Shown piece by piece: positions 5,452 to 6,340 of a DNA stretch of 6,340 bases. Positions within the stretch are counted from its first letter, which is position 1. Each line of letters opens with the position of its first letter. The DNA is from Sulfurovum sp. (GTDB taxonomy: Bacteria > Campylobacterota > Campylobacteria > Campylobacterales > Sulfurovaceae), in contig DQVY01000285.1 in assembly GCA_015661535.1 (NCBI GenBank), forward strand, positions 1 to 6,340. The letters run 5' to 3'. The notes beneath the pieces were generated by a model that saw only the letters and a list, made by a program, of their open reading frames with translations, did not search any database and was not told the origin of the DNA. The translations under genes and the position numbers were made by a program.

Positions 5452-5485
5452 TTTTTAGCTGTTGTCTTTACATAACAGCTAAAAA
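5452..5485 (+). terminator. Strong inverted repeat after HU, transcript-end hairpin
   Basis: TTTTTAGCTGTT (5452-5463) pairs perfectly with AACAGCTAAAAA (5474-5485) around a 10-base loop, starting 8 bases after the HU stop. The 12-bp stem is the clearest hairpin in the window. The T-run is on the 5' side and the A-run on the 3' side, so no U-tract immediately follows on the + strand (CCCTTTCACTC follows). It probably marks the HU mRNA end, but it is not a canonical intrinsic terminator. Confidence 0.6.
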
Positions 5486-5539
5486 CCCTTTCACTCTCTT
5501 CTCTAAAACTTTTCAAACACATTATTACCATCACTAAGA

Positions 5540-5545
5540 TATACT
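5540..5545 (+). promoter_or_regulatory. Possible -10 for the downstream FAH-like gene
   Basis: TATACT at 5540-5545 is a 5/6 match to TATAAT. A start near 5552 gives a leader of about 19 bases that contains the ribosome site AAGGA (5561-5565). No clear -35 is present at the right distance. Confidence 0.45.
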
Positions 5546-5570
5546 ATCGTCATTATTACTAAGGATATGT

Positions 5571-6340
5571 ATGCAATTAGAAAATGTAATTTGTTTAGGT
5601 GTGGCAGGAAATTTTGCACATCATTTAGAACAGGCAGGAGAACTTGAAGACTTTAAAAATGTAGTGACCGAAGAAGCAGATGCACCTAAAGGGATATTTC
5701 CTTTTTATCTACCGGGGTCTGACACTTTTTTAGGTTTGTATTCTATAGGCACAGATACACTGATGTTACCCTCTTATGAAGCCAATGCACAAGTAGAACC
5801 TGAAATAGCAGTTCTTTTTGAGATTGTTTATGATGATGTGATGCAAGTCAAAGACCTTGTAGCCAAAAAATGTACCACCTTTAATGACTGTACTATTCGA
5901 AAAGAGGGTGCCAAAAAGATATCAGAGAAAAAATCATGGGGTCCAAACTCTAAAGGTATAGGTGATAAATGGATAGCCATAGATCGTTTTGATGAGGGCG
6001 GGGTGATGGACAGCTATCATCTCTGTTCTTTTGTGAAGCGTGACGGTGTAATACATCCTTACGGGGTAGATGCACCATTGCTTGGTTACTCATATTTTTA
6101 TACAAAGTTGAAAAACTGGTTGATAGATAAAATGAACACACAAGAAGATTTTGGTCCACTGGAAAATATAGCAGCACATTTAAAAACATGCCATTATCCT
6201 ACACAAGCCCTTATCTCCATAGGTGCTACTGCCTATGCAGAATTTGGTGAAAATAATTATTTGGAAAGTGGGGATGAAGTGTATGTGATCGCATACGATA
6301 AGCACAATGATGAGGCAGACTTCACCCCATCATCGACGAA
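5571..6340 (+). CDS. DUF5718-like protein with FAH-superfamily signature, 3' truncated
   Basis: The frame is open from ATG 5571 to the window end (256 codons plus 2 bases); the stop lies outside. AAGGA lies 5 bases before the ATG. From memory it belongs to the DUF5718 group found in Campylobacterota, of no known function. Read by eye, it carries landmarks of the fumarylacetoacetate hydrolase superfamily in order. ICLGVAGNFAHHLEQ (7-21) resembles the N-Y-A-D-H segment with the catalytic His. VEPEIAVLFEI (75-85) resembles the E-x-E metal site (E76, E78). FNDCTIRK (104-111) resembles the D-x-T-A-R-D segment (D106). KSWGP (121-125) resembles the conserved K-S-F. LESGDEVYVIAYD (231-243) resembles the C-terminal G-D-x-V turn. 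If correct, it would be a divalent-metal enzyme acting on C-C bonds of oxo-acids or related compounds. Substrate is unknown. Gene presence is certain; the fold call is inference. Confidence 0.8.
   Translation, partial: MQLENVICLGVAGNFAHHLEQAGELEDFKNVVTEEADAPKGIFPFYLPGSDTFLGLYSIGTDTLMLPSYEANAQVEPEIAVLFEIVYDDVMQVKDLVAKKCTTFNDCTIRKEGAKKISEKKSWGPNSKGIGDKWIAIDRFDEGGVMDSYHLCSFVKRDGVIHPYGVDAPLLGYSYFYTKLKNWLIDKMNTQEDFGPLENIAAHLKTCHYPTQALISIGATAYAEFGENNYLESGDEVYVIAYDKHNDEADFTPSST

Noticed and set aside
5950..6189. Minus-strand frame opposite the FAH-like gene (79 codons).
   Set aside because: The plus-strand frame is open for the whole 770 bases, has a ribosome site and shows family-like motifs; the minus-strand frame shows none.

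Overview
The window looks like ordinary chromosome from a member of the Campylobacterota (formerly Epsilonproteobacteria), most likely a Sulfurovum/Sulfurimonas-type sulfur oxidiser. This rests on the AT-rich composition, AAGGA-type ribosome sites, an F0 c-subunit gene standing alone with a signal-peptide-like N-terminus, TATAAT promoters with weak -35 regions, and the protein sequences. The genus is a guess. All genes are on the + strand and both end genes are cut by the window.

Positions 1-3501 form a tightly packed cluster, probably one transcript: the 3' end of lptD (LPS assembly at the outer membrane), a 90-residue J-domain protein, a COG1926-type phosphoribosyltransferase and a full-length pnp (polynucleotide phosphorylase). 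Neighbours overlap by 4 and 23 bases or lie 4 bases apart, with no room for promoters between them.

Positions 3502-4166 hold atpE, encoding the c-ring subunit of ATP synthase, with its own TATAAT promoter, a leader of about 145 bases (hairpin, possible 17-codon upstream ORF, 10-base direct repeat) and a 3' stem-loop. A tRNA-Leu(GAG) gene with encoded CCA follows.

Positions 4167-5443 hold a HAD-family phosphatase of the phosphoglycolate-phosphatase type, then a monocistronic HU gene. A perfect TTGAT-N4-ATCAA palindrome of the FNR/CRP type lies upstream of the HU promoter, and a 12-bp inverted repeat follows the HU gene.

From 5571 to the window end runs an open gene whose product I place, from memory, in the DUF5718 group. 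It shows a set of residues in the order and approximate spacing of the fumarylacetoacetate hydrolase (FAH) superfamily. This is the most interesting observation here. I see no mobile element, CRISPR array, defence system or other obvious novel system; the content is mostly housekeeping.
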